DNA of 64,000 bases from an uncultured Lachnospiraceae bacterium (lineage in GTDB: Bacteria; Bacillota; Clostridia; Lachnospirales; Lachnospiraceae), in NCBI GenBank assembly GCA_947177165.1, contig CAMWTP010000014.1:25443-89442 (forward strand), written 5' to 3'. This document shows positions 45,131 through 54,721 of the stretch, piece after piece. A model generated the notes under the pieces. The model was not told where the DNA came from and ran no database searches. It was given only the letters and a program-made list of their open reading frames with translations. Made by a program: the position numbers and the translations under genes. The stretch's first letter is position 1. Each line of letters opens with the position of its first letter.

Positions 45131-45568
45131 TTATTCGGATTTCAGATATCCGTCAATATTGTCCCAGATGCGGTCTGTATAGCCCTTCATACGCCCGATT
45201 TCTTCCTGTGAAAAGCCGCGCATCATCACTGCCAGAAACATCTCCTGCGCCGCCTTTCCGTCCGCAATAACGTTCCCGGCCCCCTCACATATTTTCAGAT
45301 GCGCCGTCTTCCGATTGTCGTCCGCGTAAGTTTTCCTGAGCCACCTGCGCTCTTCCAAAAGCTTTATGGCACTCGACACCTGTGACTTTGACAGGTAGCG
45401 GACTTCAACGATGTCTGTTGCCGTATCGTAACGCGGATTGTTTGCCAAAAAGAGCAGAATATCGAGCTCCATCCGCGATATCTGGTACTTCTCGCAGACT
45501 TTTCCGACACATTTTGCATATAGCGCTTTGATCGCATTCTGATGTTCCCATGGATTCAGTGGTATCAT
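45131..45568 (-). CDS. MarR family transcriptional regulator
   Basis: 145 residues. Winged helix with I-S-R-M-E-L-D-I-L-L-F-L-A, V-R-Y-L-S-K-S-Q-V-S-S-A-I-K-L-L and the wing D-D-N-R-K-T-A-H-L. It is expected to repress its own operon, which includes the TSUP exporter. The ATG at 45568 has AGGGG 7 nt upstream; a longer frame into the promoter is rejected because it would cover the -10 box. Confidence 0.92.
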   Translation of the reverse strand: MIPLNPWEHQNAIKALYAKCVGKVCEKYQISRMELDILLFLANNPRYDTATDIVEVRYLSKSQVSSAIKLLEERRWLRKTYADDNRKTAHLKICEGAGNVIADGKAAQEMFLAVMMRGFSQEEIGRMKGYTDRIWDNIDGYLKSE

Positions 45569-45584
45569 ATGCCGTCCCCTTTTT

Positions 45585-45627
45585 GTTCTTTTTAGAACTA
45601 TTTTACTCCGATATCGATAAAAGTCAA
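45585..45627 (-). promoter_or_regulatory. marR promoter with overlapping dyad
   Basis: TTGACT (45622-45627) and TAAAAT (45600-45605), 16 bp apart on the minus strand, are followed directly by GTTCT-N4-AGAAC (45585-45598), a likely MarR site blocking the start region. Confidence 0.7.
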
Positions 45628-45653
45628 TACCCAATTACTGTCTTCTGCCTCAC

Positions 45654-46763
45654 CTACGGTTTATCCCCCAGCCAGACGTCCTTCCATTCTATATAAATAT
45701 ACTGGCGCAGAGACGGATAGCTTTCTGCAATAAAATATAAATTTCCATTTTTAACAAAAAAATTATCGCTTCTTCTAATATAGGAATCATTCGAAAATAC
45801 TTTCTTAAAGTATCGATTCATATAATCCTGCATCTCTTCTTCCTTTAACGGAATATTGACAACTGACATTTTGTTCTCTGTCATAGCCACACTCACCATC
45901 TCACTTATCTCCGACAGCGTATAAAAGCTTTGTAATGTGACAATTTCCCCACTGTTTGTGTCAATATTTAAAGCCATGTCAAAATCAGCATAAGAGGCTG
46001 CCACACTCCTGTATCCCGTAAAGTGGATGCTAAAGAACTGATCATCACTACTCATAATTTCATATGTAATCTCCTCATCTATTGTATATTCACTATTCCA
46101 TAAACATTCCTTGTCTATTAGGGCATATATATGTTGATTAATCCGTTTTGCGATATCATTGTCACTATCTAAATATGGATATTCAATATAACGCTTATCA
46201 ATGTCTCCATTAATATTGAGCACTTCTTTTTTTATTTCGATTCTTTTACCATCAATAGTTATGCTTTCTGTCTGTCCGTCTTCAGTTTTGATTCTTTTTT
46301 CTCCACCATCAAAAGGAAAAGAACAGTCCCAGACAATGTTTTCCTTATTTCCAATGCGCATCTGCTGCTCACTGCGCAGAAGAACCGCCGTTCCATCCTC
46401 CAGAGAGTAACGCACAATGCCTGACTCCAAACCGGATTCTGCATCATAGACTTCTTCTGGATACCACGGACTTCTCACTCCTGTTATATGTTTTTTCCCA
46501 CTGTCGATCTTACAATTGTGAAAATATCCGTCATCCTTTCCAACTTCATATACCTTCTCCGTATCTGCATCATATTTGTAGATAACTGTTTCCATAGTCT
46601 GATTACCGTATGCCTGAAAATAGATATCTTCCATAGTTGGTATATCTTCCGTCAGCCTTATTATAATTCCGCACACTGATGCAAGCAGCATAAGCACTAT
46701 AACCGTACGTGCACAAATTTTATTTCTTCTATTTTTTTCATGCGGGATTCGGTTTCGTCTCAT
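45654..46763 (-). CDS. Membrane-anchored protein with PdaC/RsiV-like (DUF4163/DUF3298) domain
   Basis: 369 residues. A basic N-terminus and one membrane helix (about 19-40) anchor an extracellular region. From about residue 185, Y-I-E-Y-P-Y-L-D, I-A-K-R-I-N-Q-H-I-Y-A-L-I and the Y-A-D-F-D-M-A-L-N-I-D-T-N-S-G-E motif match the paired DUF4163/DUF3298 domains of PdaC and anti-sigma factor RsiV, which bind peptidoglycan or lysozyme. No sigma-factor gene is adjacent. The ATG at 46763 follows GGAGGA. Confidence 0.8.
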   Translation of the reverse strand: MRRNRIPHEKNRRNKICARTVIVLMLLASVCGIIIRLTEDIPTMEDIYFQAYGNQTMETVIYKYDADTEKVYEVGKDDGYFHNCKIDSGKKHITGVRSPWYPEEVYDAESGLESGIVRYSLEDGTAVLLRSEQQMRIGNKENIVWDCSFPFDGGEKRIKTEDGQTESITIDGKRIEIKKEVLNINGDIDKRYIEYPYLDSDNDIAKRINQHIYALIDKECLWNSEYTIDEEITYEIMSSDDQFFSIHFTGYRSVAASYADFDMALNIDTNSGEIVTLQSFYTLSEISEMVSVAMTENKMSVVNIPLKEEEMQDYMNRYFKKVFSNDSYIRRSDNFFVKNGNLYFIAESYPSLRQYIYIEWKDVWLGDKP

Positions 46764-46854
46764 ATTGATTCCTCCAGCACATTTATAGCCTACAGCAGAC
46801 ATTGTCTACAGCAATTGACATGGATTTGCATACTAATCTTTATGATACTGTTCT

Positions 46855-46905
46855 ATATTTCCTGTTTCCCATTCTCACAAAGAACTGTTGTCTTCTGATT
46901 GTTAA
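46855..46905 (-). repeat. Fragment of an RCC1-like coding repeat
   Basis: The minus strand reads N-Q-K-T-T-V-L-C-E-N-G, nearly the same as D-Q-K-T-T-I-L-C-E-D-G in the RCC1-like fragment at 59535-59580. It is a small relic just past the stop of the next gene. Confidence 0.5.
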
Positions 46906-47438
46906 TCCTCCAATTCATTCATGAATTGTATCAGTGCATCATGTTCACTCTGATGATGCTGCAATGCCAAAATCGAGCCAACAATATGCAGTATAATTAT
47001 AACTAACCCTAACAGTGCACCAAGATGAAATCCCTCCGTATACACATCCGTGATACACACCCAGACTCCTATACATCCTATAATAATTCCCTGCTTAGAA
47101 ATAAATCTGGAAGTTTTCATTATACCAATTGTACCTTCAACGGTTGTTTGCCCTCCAGACTCCTGAATGCTCCCATATATGCAGGAAAGATTTCGCCAAA
47201 CAGGTACTTTTCCTATGCCTGCCCACGGATGCCTGATCGCATCCCACATATCAGGGCAAGTCGCTACTTTAAGATTGTTTCCTCTTATCTCTCCCACAAA
47301 CATCCTTCCCTCTAATTTTCTGACAGAGAGCATTGAACTGCTTTTACGCTCATCAAACGGGATGGTTCTAGCAATAAATTTCTCAACAAAAACCGACTTC
47401 TCAAATGGATACGTTTTTCTATAATATTCGTCTTTCAT
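46902..47438 (-). CDS. Two-helix membrane protein of unknown function
   Basis: 178 residues. The first 120 residues are soluble with Trp- and Gly-rich strands (G-E-I-R-G-N-N-L-K, W-A-G-I-G-K-V-P-V-W). Two hydrophobic helices (about 118-138 and 143-160) lie near the C-terminus, followed by a His/Glu-rich tail. No family recognised. GGAGGA ribosome site before the ATG at 47438. Confidence 0.7.
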   Translation of the reverse strand: MKDEYYRKTYPFEKSVFVEKFIARTIPFDERKSSSMLSVRKLEGRMFVGEIRGNNLKVATCPDMWDAIRHPWAGIGKVPVWRNLSCIYGSIQESGGQTTVEGTIGIMKTSRFISKQGIIIGCIGVWVCITDVYTEGFHLGALLGLVIIILHIVGSILALQHHQSEHDALIQFMNELED

Positions 47439-47609
47439 TGATTCCTCCAAATACCAAAAGGTGAGCACACACCTGATTCCGGTGCCCTGAGTGCCGCTGC
47501 TGCTTTATTCGGATCTGCAAAAGCCGCATATTCGGATGCCCTATGCTGCGCCTTTTGTGTCTGTCCCCATTGTATCAGATGAATGTATCATATTTGCATC
47601 ATTTTTAAT

Positions 47610-47642
47610 AAAAGGGCACTCTGTTTTCCAGAATGCCCTTTT
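47610..47642. terminator. Terminator-like dispersed hairpin, copy 1
   Basis: AAAAGGGCACTCTG and CAGAATGCCCTTTT form a near-perfect stem after the sugar acetyltransferase gene. The same core occurs at 56937-56961. Confidence 0.75.
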
Positions 47643-47670
47643 ATCGCGGTCCTCTTATTGTCTCCTATTT

Positions 47671-48297
47671 TTATCGCAGTCTTCTCTGAACATCCTCCCA
47701 CGCTTCCTCGTCGAATACCCTGTCCCTGAAATAATACTTTTGGTCCTCCTCTGTAATGTTACGAATTACCCTGCACGGATTTCCCGCCGCGATCACCCAA
47801 TCTGGGATATCCTTTGTCACAACACTTCCCGCCCCGATCACGACATTGTTCCCGATATGCACTCCCGGACAGATAACTGTGTTTCCGCCGATCCAGACAT
47901 TATCACCAATTGTAACTTCGATTCCATATTCATAGGCTGTGTTGCGGATAGCCGGATGTACTGGATGTCCTGCTGTATATATCGCCACATTGGGAGCCAT
48001 CTGGCAGTTATCGCCGATCACTACCTTTGCTACATCCAGAATCGTGCAGTTATAATTTGCAAAAAAATTCTTTCCCACCTCGATATGCGTGCCATAATCA
48101 CAGTAAAACGGCGGATTGATAAAGGCTCCTTCCGACTTGCCAAGCAGCTCCTTTACAATACTGCCAATTGTCTCAAAATCCGACCGGTCTGCTGTATTTA
48201 ACTTCTGTGTCAGCCTTCTCGCCCGTTTCTGTTCCTCCATAACTTCCTCATCCGATATATACGGCATTTGCAAATCCCTTCGTTCTCTGTTTGTCAT
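47671..48297 (-). CDS. Sugar O-acetyltransferase (maltose/galactoside type)
   Basis: 208 residues of the NodL/LacA/Maa family. An N-terminal Mac domain is followed by a left-handed beta-helix of hexapeptide repeats (V-V-I-G-D-N, V-T-I-G-D-N-V-W-I-G-G-N). The catalytic His is in T-A-G-H-P. It moves acetyl from acetyl-CoA to a sugar hydroxyl. It is 42 bp past the LacI gene in the same direction, so it may belong to the sugar regulon. AAGGAG lies 11 nt before ATG. Confidence 0.95.
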   Translation of the reverse strand: MTNRERRDLQMPYISDEEVMEEQKRARRLTQKLNTADRSDFETIGSIVKELLGKSEGAFINPPFYCDYGTHIEVGKNFFANYNCTILDVAKVVIGDNCQMAPNVAIYTAGHPVHPAIRNTAYEYGIEVTIGDNVWIGGNTVICPGVHIGNNVVIGAGSVVTKDIPDWVIAAGNPCRVIRNITEEDQKYYFRDRVFDEEAWEDVQRRLR

Positions 48298-48339
48298 GCT
48301 CTCACCTGCTCCTTTTCTCAAAGTGTGCAAAAAAATCCT

Positions 48340-49323
48340 CTAAGATTCCCTTTGCAGATCAACAATATGATACCCAAGCTTCACTTCCTTGACAGCCCCT
48401 TCCTCATGCCGCAGTAGACCCATCAGCATCTGAACAGCGAGCTCCCCGCTTTTCTCATAGGAATAGTGGACGGTAATCAACGGCGGCGCTGTCACCCTCG
48501 CCATATCAGAATCCCCCTGCCCCGCGACCAGTATCTTCTCCGGCACATCAATATGATGCTCTCGCAGGTACTGCATAGCGCCGGCAGCCATTGTGTCTGT
48601 CGCACAGATCAGCCCGTCCAAATCAGGACATTTCGCCAGCAGTTCCCCTGTTTTCTCATATCCCGAACCAACGGTGAAAGCGGCTGTTGAGACATTCTGC
48701 GCAAGCTCTCCACAGCCCATGTCGCGCACTGCATCACAGTATCCCTTGTACCGGGATTCTCCGACAGCCTTATCCTGCTGTATCGCGCTGATGTACCCCA
48801 GATTTTTTCTGCCCTTTTCCAGAAAAAGCTTTGTGAGGTCATAGGCGGCATGGTAATCGTCATGATACACACAGCAGTAACCAGACAAATACTGTCCCAC
48901 AATCACAACCGGGACTGACACCCCTTTTAACACGCGCTTGTGTGCTGCCGTGAACACCGTTGCTATCAATATTACACCATCCACCTGCTTCTCGTGAAAT
49001 GCAGTCAGATACTCCACTTCCTTCTGCGGGTCATTCTGCGTGACAGCGAGAAGCATCTGATATTCACTTTCATTCAATACAGAGAGAAGTCCCTCCACAA
49101 TTCTGCCGATGGAAGCGGAGGCAACCTTGGGCACGATCACGCCGACCATCTTTGTCTTCTTCGTCCGGAGCGTCTGCGCCTGGAGAGAGGGACGATAGCC
49201 CGTCTCCTCCACAACCCTGCGGATTGCCTCCTGTTTTTCCTCCGAAATATAACCGTTGTTAAAATAGCGTGAGACGGCAGCGCTGGATACGCCTGCCCGC
49301 TTCGCAATCTCTGTTATGTTCAT
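48340..49323 (-). CDS. LacI family transcriptional regulator
   Basis: 327 residues. DNA-binding headpiece I-T-E-I-A-K-R-A-G-V-S-S-A-A-V-S-R-Y-F-N, hinge helix region Q-A-Q-T-L-R, and a periplasmic-binding-like sugar domain (60-327). It most likely represses the PTS/GH13 genes upstream until sugar or sugar phosphate binds. GAGGA lies 9 nt before the chosen ATG; another ATG 9 bp upstream is too close to it. Confidence 0.95.
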   Translation of the reverse strand: MNITEIAKRAGVSSAAVSRYFNNGYISEEKQEAIRRVVEETGYRPSLQAQTLRTKKTKMVGVIVPKVASASIGRIVEGLLSVLNESEYQMLLAVTQNDPQKEVEYLTAFHEKQVDGVILIATVFTAAHKRVLKGVSVPVVIVGQYLSGYCCVYHDDYHAAYDLTKLFLEKGRKNLGYISAIQQDKAVGESRYKGYCDAVRDMGCGELAQNVSTAAFTVGSGYEKTGELLAKCPDLDGLICATDTMAAGAMQYLREHHIDVPEKILVAGQGDSDMARVTAPPLITVHYSYEKSGELAVQMLMGLLRHEEGAVKEVKLGYHIVDLQRES

Positions 49324-49346
49324 TGATACCATTCCTCACTTTTACA

Positions 49347-49360
49347 CCAAAACGTTACCC
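49347..49360. promoter_or_regulatory. Possible LacI/CcpA-type operator before lacI
   Basis: CCAAAACGTTACCC has the central A-A-C-G-T-T dyad of LacI-family operators and lies in the leader of the LacI gene. The dyad is imperfect outside the centre. Confidence 0.35.
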
Positions 49361-49427
49361 AAATATTCTTTTACACTATATGTCATAACAGATTTTTCCA
49401 ATCTCCGCAATAGATTTCACCTGAGAT

Positions 49428-51266
49428 TTACTTCTTTTTAAAATAATAAAATCCATATGCCGGCATATTGACTTCATCTGGTTTCAGCTCATTTCCTGAA
49501 AGCAATTCCACATACGCTCCATCGTTCTCATCAATCCGTGCGGTCTTGTCATATTCGCTGAAATTAAACAGTCCGATGAGCTTCTCCCCGTCATAGTATC
49601 TGCCGATGCACAATACCGCCGGGTCCCGTGTCTCAATCGTCCAAGTGTCGGCATTCGACACAAATACCTTCTCTGTCTTGCGAATCTGTTCCAGCTGCTT
49701 CAGTCCCTGAAAGATTTTTCCCTCCACAGTAGCTGTATCCTTCCTATTCTCCGCCAGCTTCCAGTTCATCGCACCGCGGTGAAGATACCGCGAGTCTGCC
49801 GCTTTATTCGGATCATCCTTGTAAGTGTAGTCATTCACCTGCCCGATCTCGTCCCCGCTGTACAGCACCGGGATTCCCGACTGCATAAACATATACGCGT
49901 GCAGCATCAGATCCAGCTTTACGGCCCGCTCCATCGCCGCGTCATCCTGCTCAAATCCAGCCTTCTCCACACCGCACATGGACGCCGTCGTACCACAGAA
50001 GCGGGCGTCACCTGTAACCGGGTCTGCATTGTAGAGCTCTCCGCGGCTGCTGCTGTCCCCGTCATACCCCTGAAAATAATCATTCAGGTATTTTTTATGA
50101 GCCCGCTCTTCCATGCCGTCCATCTTCAATGTCGCATAGTCAAGCCCCCAGCCGATATCATCATGGCAGCGCAGATAATTCAGGAACACATAGTCCTTGG
50201 GCAGCGCATTCACGATGTCCAGCTGCCTTTTCAGCAGTTTGACATCCCTTGTCGCCACTGTATGCCATGTCGTCGCCATCGTGGTGACATTGTAGAGCAT
50301 ATGGCATTCCGGCTTCTCGACCGTGCCAAAATAGGGTGTCACCTTCTCCGGCTCCATAACAACCTCACCGAGCAGGAGTACGCCCGGGCATACAATCTCA
50401 CTGATCATACGCATCATGCGGACAATCGTATGTACCTGCTTCAGATTGCGGCAGGAAGTATTTAATTCCTTCCAGATATATGGAACCGCGTCAATGCGGA
50501 TGATATCAATGCCCCTGTTTGCCAGATAGAGGAAATTGTACATCATCTCGTTAAATACCCTTGGATTCTTATAATTCAGATCCCACTGATAAGGATAAAA
50601 TGTGGTCATCACATAGTGACCAATCTCCGGAACCCATGTAAAATTGCCCGGTGCCGTCGTCGGAAAAACCTGCGGCACTGTCTTTTCATACATGGCCGGC
50701 TCCTGTGCATTGTTGAAGAAAAAGTAACGGCTCATATACTCTCCGTCTCCCTGGCGCGCCTTTTTTGCCCACGCATGGTCCTCCGACGTGTGGTTCATGA
50801 CAAAATCCATGCAGACGTTGATGCCTTTCTTGTGGCATGCAGCTGTCAGGCTGTCCAGGTCGTCCATGCTCCCCAGCTTCCGCTGCACCTTGCGGAAGTC
50901 TGACACCGCATAGCCTCCGTCTGAGCGTCCTTCGGGTGTGTCCAGAAACGGCATCAGATGAATGTAATTCACATTGCACTGTTCAATGTAGTCCAGTTTC
51001 GACTCCACGCCCTTCATATTTCCGGCAAAGTTATCGATGTAGAACATCATGCCGAGCATGTCGTTCTGCCTGTACCAGTTCTGGTCTGACTCCCGCTTCT
51101 GGTCGCTGGTCTTTAACGCCTTGTCTCTCTCCAGGTAAAACTGCCTCATCGTGTCGCACAGCTCCGCAAACATAGAGTCATTATCGTACAACTCCATATA
51201 GAGCCAGCGCAGCTCGTCATGATGACGCTCCAGCCGTTTCATGTATACACTTTCCTCTTTTTTCAT
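49428..51266 (-). CDS. Amylosucrase-like GH13 glycosidase
   Basis: 612 residues, cytoplasmic. A helical N-terminal domain (1-95) like that of amylosucrase leads to the GH13 barrel: F-A-G-N-M-K-G-V, H-L-M-P-F-L-D-T-P-E-G-R-S-D-G-G-Y, D-F-V-M-N-H-T-S, nucleophile Asp in D-I-I-R-I-D-A-V, acid/base Glu in L-L-G-E-V-V and the third acid in C-H-D-D-I-G-W. Amylosucrases use sucrose to make glucan, and relatives cleave sucrose or its phosphate. Next to a sucrose-type PTS, hydrolysis or phosphorolysis of the incoming disaccharide is likely, but the exact reaction is open. Starts at 51266 or 51242. Confidence 0.9.
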   Translation of the reverse strand: MKKEESVYMKRLERHHDELRWLYMELYDNDSMFAELCDTMRQFYLERDKALKTSDQKRESDQNWYRQNDMLGMMFYIDNFAGNMKGVESKLDYIEQCNVNYIHLMPFLDTPEGRSDGGYAVSDFRKVQRKLGSMDDLDSLTAACHKKGINVCMDFVMNHTSEDHAWAKKARQGDGEYMSRYFFFNNAQEPAMYEKTVPQVFPTTAPGNFTWVPEIGHYVMTTFYPYQWDLNYKNPRVFNEMMYNFLYLANRGIDIIRIDAVPYIWKELNTSCRNLKQVHTIVRMMRMISEIVCPGVLLLGEVVMEPEKVTPYFGTVEKPECHMLYNVTTMATTWHTVATRDVKLLKRQLDIVNALPKDYVFLNYLRCHDDIGWGLDYATLKMDGMEERAHKKYLNDYFQGYDGDSSSRGELYNADPVTGDARFCGTTASMCGVEKAGFEQDDAAMERAVKLDLMLHAYMFMQSGIPVLYSGDEIGQVNDYTYKDDPNKAADSRYLHRGAMNWKLAENRKDTATVEGKIFQGLKQLEQIRKTEKVFVSNADTWTIETRDPAVLCIGRYYDGEKLIGLFNFSEYDKTARIDENDGAYVELLSGNELKPDEVNMPAYGFYYFKKK

Positions 51267-51618
51267 AGCGCTATCTCCTTATATTCTGCATATTTTTCTG
51301 CCTATTTGATCTCCGCACAGCACTGATGCCGGCTGCGGTGGAATAGACTTGTCGTTCCGGCATACTGTATGTTATTAATTTCATATATCATATTCATCAT
51401 ACAACTAGTTTTATCAAATGTAAATAGACATTTTCCTAGTTTTTCCATATTATATTTGAGGATTTTCCTGTAATCGTTTTCATCTTCATACTTCAAACAC
51501 TTCCACGATTGTCTTTCCGACATAAAAGTTAAAAATGAAAGTTAACGGATCCAGCCGGCAGCGTGCGATAAAACAGGCAGGGGAATATGTGTCTATTCCC
51601 CTACCCGCTGCATCGATA
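51267..51618. other. Gap between PTS operon and GH13 gene
   Basis: AT-rich sequence with no gene I can support. It holds the terminator-like hairpin at 51579-51602 and presumably the promoter of the GH13/lacI genes. A 73-codon minus-strand frame in it has no ribosome site and no recognisable domain. Confidence 0.5.
51579..51602 (-). terminator. Terminator of the PTS operon
   Basis: AGGGGAATA and TATTCCCCT form a perfect 9-bp stem with a 6-nt loop just past the HPr stop codon. The T-run (TGTTTTA) begins several bases further on. Confidence 0.65.
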
Positions 51619-51876
51619 TTATAGATTTTCTTCGAAAAAAGCCTTGATCTCCGCGCAGGCAGTGATCTCATCTGCTCCTTCCACTTCCACGTCCACCGTG
51701 TCGCCGCACTTTACGCCAAGTCCCATGACTGCCATCAGCTTTGTTGCCGCAGCAGACTTTGCATCCTTCACAATCGTGATCGTACTCTCATACTTCTTGG
51801 CTTCCTTCACCAAAAGCCCCGCCGGCCTCGCATGGATACCTACCTCATCTTTGATCACATAACTGAATTTCTGCAT
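51619..51876 (-). CDS. HPr phosphocarrier protein
   Basis: 85 residues, the general PTS phosphocarrier. The active-site His is in G-I-H-A-R-P-A-G (His15 type) and the HPr-kinase site Ser is in A-A-A-T-K-L-M-A-V-M-G, where Thr replaces the usual Ser46, so regulatory phosphorylation may differ. It takes phosphate from EI and passes it to EIIA. ATG at 51876 follows AAGGAGGA. Last gene of the PTS operon. Confidence 0.95.
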   Translation of the reverse strand: MQKFSYVIKDEVGIHARPAGLLVKEAKKYESTITIVKDAKSAAATKLMAVMGLGVKCGDTVDVEVEGADEITACAEIKAFFEENL

Positions 51877-51904
51877 TGTTTTTTCCTCCTTATTTTCATA
51901 AAAT

Positions 51905-53812
51905 TTATTCAATTGTAAATACCTTTTCCATCGCATTGGTCCTGCCAGTCTTTAAGATCCTGAAATCCGGATAATCGTCACTGTTTGTCAGGAGCACTGC
52001 TGTCGTCGTACTGTATCCTGCCGCCTTAATTTTTGCGATGTCAAATGTCAGAAGTTTTTGCCCGGCTTTTACCTTGTCACCCTCTGACACGAACAGTTCA
52101 AAACCGTCTCCATTCATATTCACGGTATCAATTCCCACATGAATCAGCACTTCCATCCCGTCAGGTCCCGTGATTCCGATCGCATGGCATGTATCTGTCA
52201 CCGAAGAAATCTCTCCGTCAAACGGGGAAACTACCTCACCAGTCTCAGGCTCTATTCCCACGCCGTCTCCCAGCACACCGGCTGCAAACGTCTCATCCGG
52301 AATCGCTTCCCTGCTGATGATATTCCCTTTGATCGGTGCAAACAAAGCTTTTTCTGTCTGTGCGGTTTCCGTTGTCAATTCTGCAGCGTCATGGTCCGAA
52401 ACCGGAGCTGCATCTGCTGTTTTACCAGACTCCTCCGTCTCCTCTTTCCAGACAAACCATGTCAGCGTGAAAGATACGCCAAATGCCACTGCGAGGACAA
52501 TCGCATACTGCACTGTATAATCCAGCGTGATCAAAAATCCGGGTATTCCAGTCACACCGTAAGAAGTCGCACCGATATGGAAGATGGAGCCGAGCAGCGC
52601 GCCCGCCGCGCCTCCCACCATACCGCAGACAAGCGGCTTGACAAAGCGCAGGTTTACACCAAAGATTGCCGGTTCTGTAATGCCCAGCGCCGCGGACAGG
52701 GAGGACGGAATTGCCACCGACTTCGTCTTGAGATTCTTTGCTTTTAACCCGACTGCCAGACACGCTGCGCCCTGCGCGAAATTTGCCGCCGAGGCAATCG
52801 GCATCCAGATGTTGAGTCCGTCTGCCGCGGACAGCATTCCCGCCTCAATGACATTGTACATATGATGGATGCCGCACACAACCGTGAGCGGGTACAACGC
52901 TCCCATGATCAGTGCGCCGACTCCATGTCCCACAGTGATAATCCACCCCGCAAACTCCAGCACATAACTCTCCGCTGCGGAAAATACAGGTCCGATTATG
53001 CCCAGCGTGATAAATGCGGTCACAATCACGGTGCACAGCGGTGTAACAAACAGGTCGATCATCTCCGGGACATGCTTATGTAGCCATTTCTCGATCATGC
53101 ACATGAGCCACACTGCGATAATGACCGGAATGACGTGCCCCTGATATCCAACCTGCCGTATTGGGAAAAATCCAAACAAACGCCACACCGGAATCTCTGC
53201 GGCGTCCATCGAACCGACAGACCATGCATTGATCAGATTTGGGTGAATCATTATCATACCAATTACCGCGCCCAGAAAAATATTTCCGCCAAACACCCTC
53301 GCCGCCGACACAGCGATTAATACCGGAAGGAAGGTAAAAGCCGTGTTTGCCATCAGATCCAGTATTCCATACCAGTCGCTCCCCGCAAAGGACGGAATCG
53401 CTTTTCCCAGCGCCTCCACCAGTCCCATCATCAGGCCGGAAGCCACGATTGCCGGAAGAATCGGGACAAAAACATCGCCCAGTGCCTTGATCATTCTCTT
53501 AAACAAAGGCTGCTGTGCCGCTGCTGCCGCCTTCACTTCCTCCTTCGTCGCCGCGGTCATGCCGCTCACGCTCAAAAACTCCTCGTACACTTTGTTGACT
53601 GTGCCGGTGCCGATGATCAGCTGCAGCTGTCCGTTATTGCTGAATACGCCTTTTACCCCGTCAATATTCTCCAGCTTCTTCATGTCGATCTTACTGTTGT
53701 CCACAGTGACCAGGCGCAGTCTGGTTGCACAATGTGCCGCACTTACCAGATTGCTTCTGCCGCCCAGTGTGTCATAGATTTCTTTTGCACATTTCGCATA
53801 ATCCATAGCCAT
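51905..53812 (-). CDS. PTS EIIBCA permease, sucrose type
   Basis: 635 residues. EIIB (1-85) has the phospho-Cys in S-A-A-H-C-A-T-R-L-R. EIIC (about 105-460) spans the membrane and has G-I-H-H-M-Y-N and I-T-E-P-A-I-F-G-V-N of the sucrose/beta-glucoside superfamily. EIIA (490-635) is of the glucose type with the phospho-His in L-I-H-V-G-I-D-T-V and the first His-neighbour strand P-F-D-G-E-I. It imports and phosphorylates a sugar, most likely sucrose. Operon gene between the HAD phosphatase and HPr. Confidence 0.94.
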   Translation of the reverse strand: MAMDYAKCAKEIYDTLGGRSNLVSAAHCATRLRLVTVDNSKIDMKKLENIDGVKGVFSNNGQLQLIIGTGTVNKVYEEFLSVSGMTAATKEEVKAAAAAQQPLFKRMIKALGDVFVPILPAIVASGLMMGLVEALGKAIPSFAGSDWYGILDLMANTAFTFLPVLIAVSAARVFGGNIFLGAVIGMIMIHPNLINAWSVGSMDAAEIPVWRLFGFFPIRQVGYQGHVIPVIIAVWLMCMIEKWLHKHVPEMIDLFVTPLCTVIVTAFITLGIIGPVFSAAESYVLEFAGWIITVGHGVGALIMGALYPLTVVCGIHHMYNVIEAGMLSAADGLNIWMPIASAANFAQGAACLAVGLKAKNLKTKSVAIPSSLSAALGITEPAIFGVNLRFVKPLVCGMVGGAAGALLGSIFHIGATSYGVTGIPGFLITLDYTVQYAIVLAVAFGVSFTLTWFVWKEETEESGKTADAAPVSDHDAAELTTETAQTEKALFAPIKGNIISREAIPDETFAAGVLGDGVGIEPETGEVVSPFDGEISSVTDTCHAIGITGPDGMEVLIHVGIDTVNMNGDGFELFVSEGDKVKAGQKLLTFDIAKIKAAGYSTTTAVLLTNSDDYPDFRILKTGRTNAMEKVFTIE

Positions 53813-53852
53813 GTTCTTTCCTCTTTTCTGATTTATATTTGCATATCTTATA

Positions 53853-54701
53853 TTATAACTTACAATGCCCTGTAATTAAATGGTGCTTTAGAAATGCATC
53901 GCGAATCCCGTCTTTCTGCACAGAGGGGCAGATGTCGTCCACCAGCTTTTTCAGCTCTTCGCTCCCGTTCTCCATGCAGATGCTCAGACCTGCTGTCTCC
54001 AGCATCTCCCTGTCATTCATACTGTCCCCGATCGCCACGGCATTGCGGGTTGGTATGTGAAAATATTCACAAACTCTTTCCACCGCTTTCCCTTTGTCAA
54101 ACTTCCGGTTCACAACTTCCCCGTTGATAAAACCGCCTTCGTTTGCATCCTGTATGCAGAATGTAAAATCAGGCTCCAACAGTTTCTGCGGTTCAAAAAG
54201 CTGCTCCCTCGACGGACTCATGACCACAATCTTATACACTGGCTGCCCTCTGTACTCCTCCATCGGAAGGATATTGAGCGCCTTCTCAATCTGTTCCCGC
54301 CACCGCAGCAGCTCACTGTTTCCGCCCTCCGCGGCGTGTTCGCGCAAAAACTCCTTAAACTCTGCGTCCGTATAAGAACCGTCCATACACTCCACGGTCC
54401 GAAATACGCCATTCTCCTTCAGAATATCCATCGCAGCCCGCTTCTGCTCCTCTGTCATCGGACAGTCATAGATCACATTTTTCTTGCATTCAATATATCC
54501 GCCCGAACTAGCGATCACGCCGTCAAAATTATATTTTAAAAGCGGCTGGAGCATATCGTAATTCCGCCCGGTGCACAGAAATACATAGTGCCCTTCCTTC
54601 TGTGCCTGCCGGATTGCCCATATCGCTGACTTTGGCGGTTCGTTTGTTCCCGGCTCCGTCAGCGTGCCGTCAATATCCAGAAAAATGATTTTTTGTTCCA
54701 C
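53853..54701 (-). CDS. Cof-type HAD-IIB phosphatase
   Basis: 282 residues. Motif I F-L-D-I-D-G-T-L, motif II L-C-T-G-R-N, motif III Lys in F-D-K-G-K-A, motif IV A-I-G-D-S-M-N-D. The IIB cap (about 85-195) fits a sugar-phosphate phosphatase. Inside a PTS operon it may dephosphorylate the imported sugar or relieve sugar-phosphate stress. It starts with GTG, with GGAGG 8 nt upstream. Confidence 0.94.
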   Translation of the reverse strand: MEQKIIFLDIDGTLTEPGTNEPPKSAIWAIRQAQKEGHYVFLCTGRNYDMLQPLLKYNFDGVIASSGGYIECKKNVIYDCPMTEEQKRAAMDILKENGVFRTVECMDGSYTDAEFKEFLREHAAEGGNSELLRWREQIEKALNILPMEEYRGQPVYKIVVMSPSREQLFEPQKLLEPDFTFCIQDANEGGFINGEVVNRKFDKGKAVERVCEYFHIPTRNAVAIGDSMNDREMLETAGLSICMENGSEELKKLVDDICPSVQKDGIRDAFLKHHLITGHCKL

Positions 54702-54721
54702 TGATATCTACCTCCTGAAAA

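Noticed and set aside
51302..51523. 73-codon minus-strand frame in the PTS/GH13 gap
   Set aside because: No ribosome site, no recognisable domain, and it lies where a promoter is expected.
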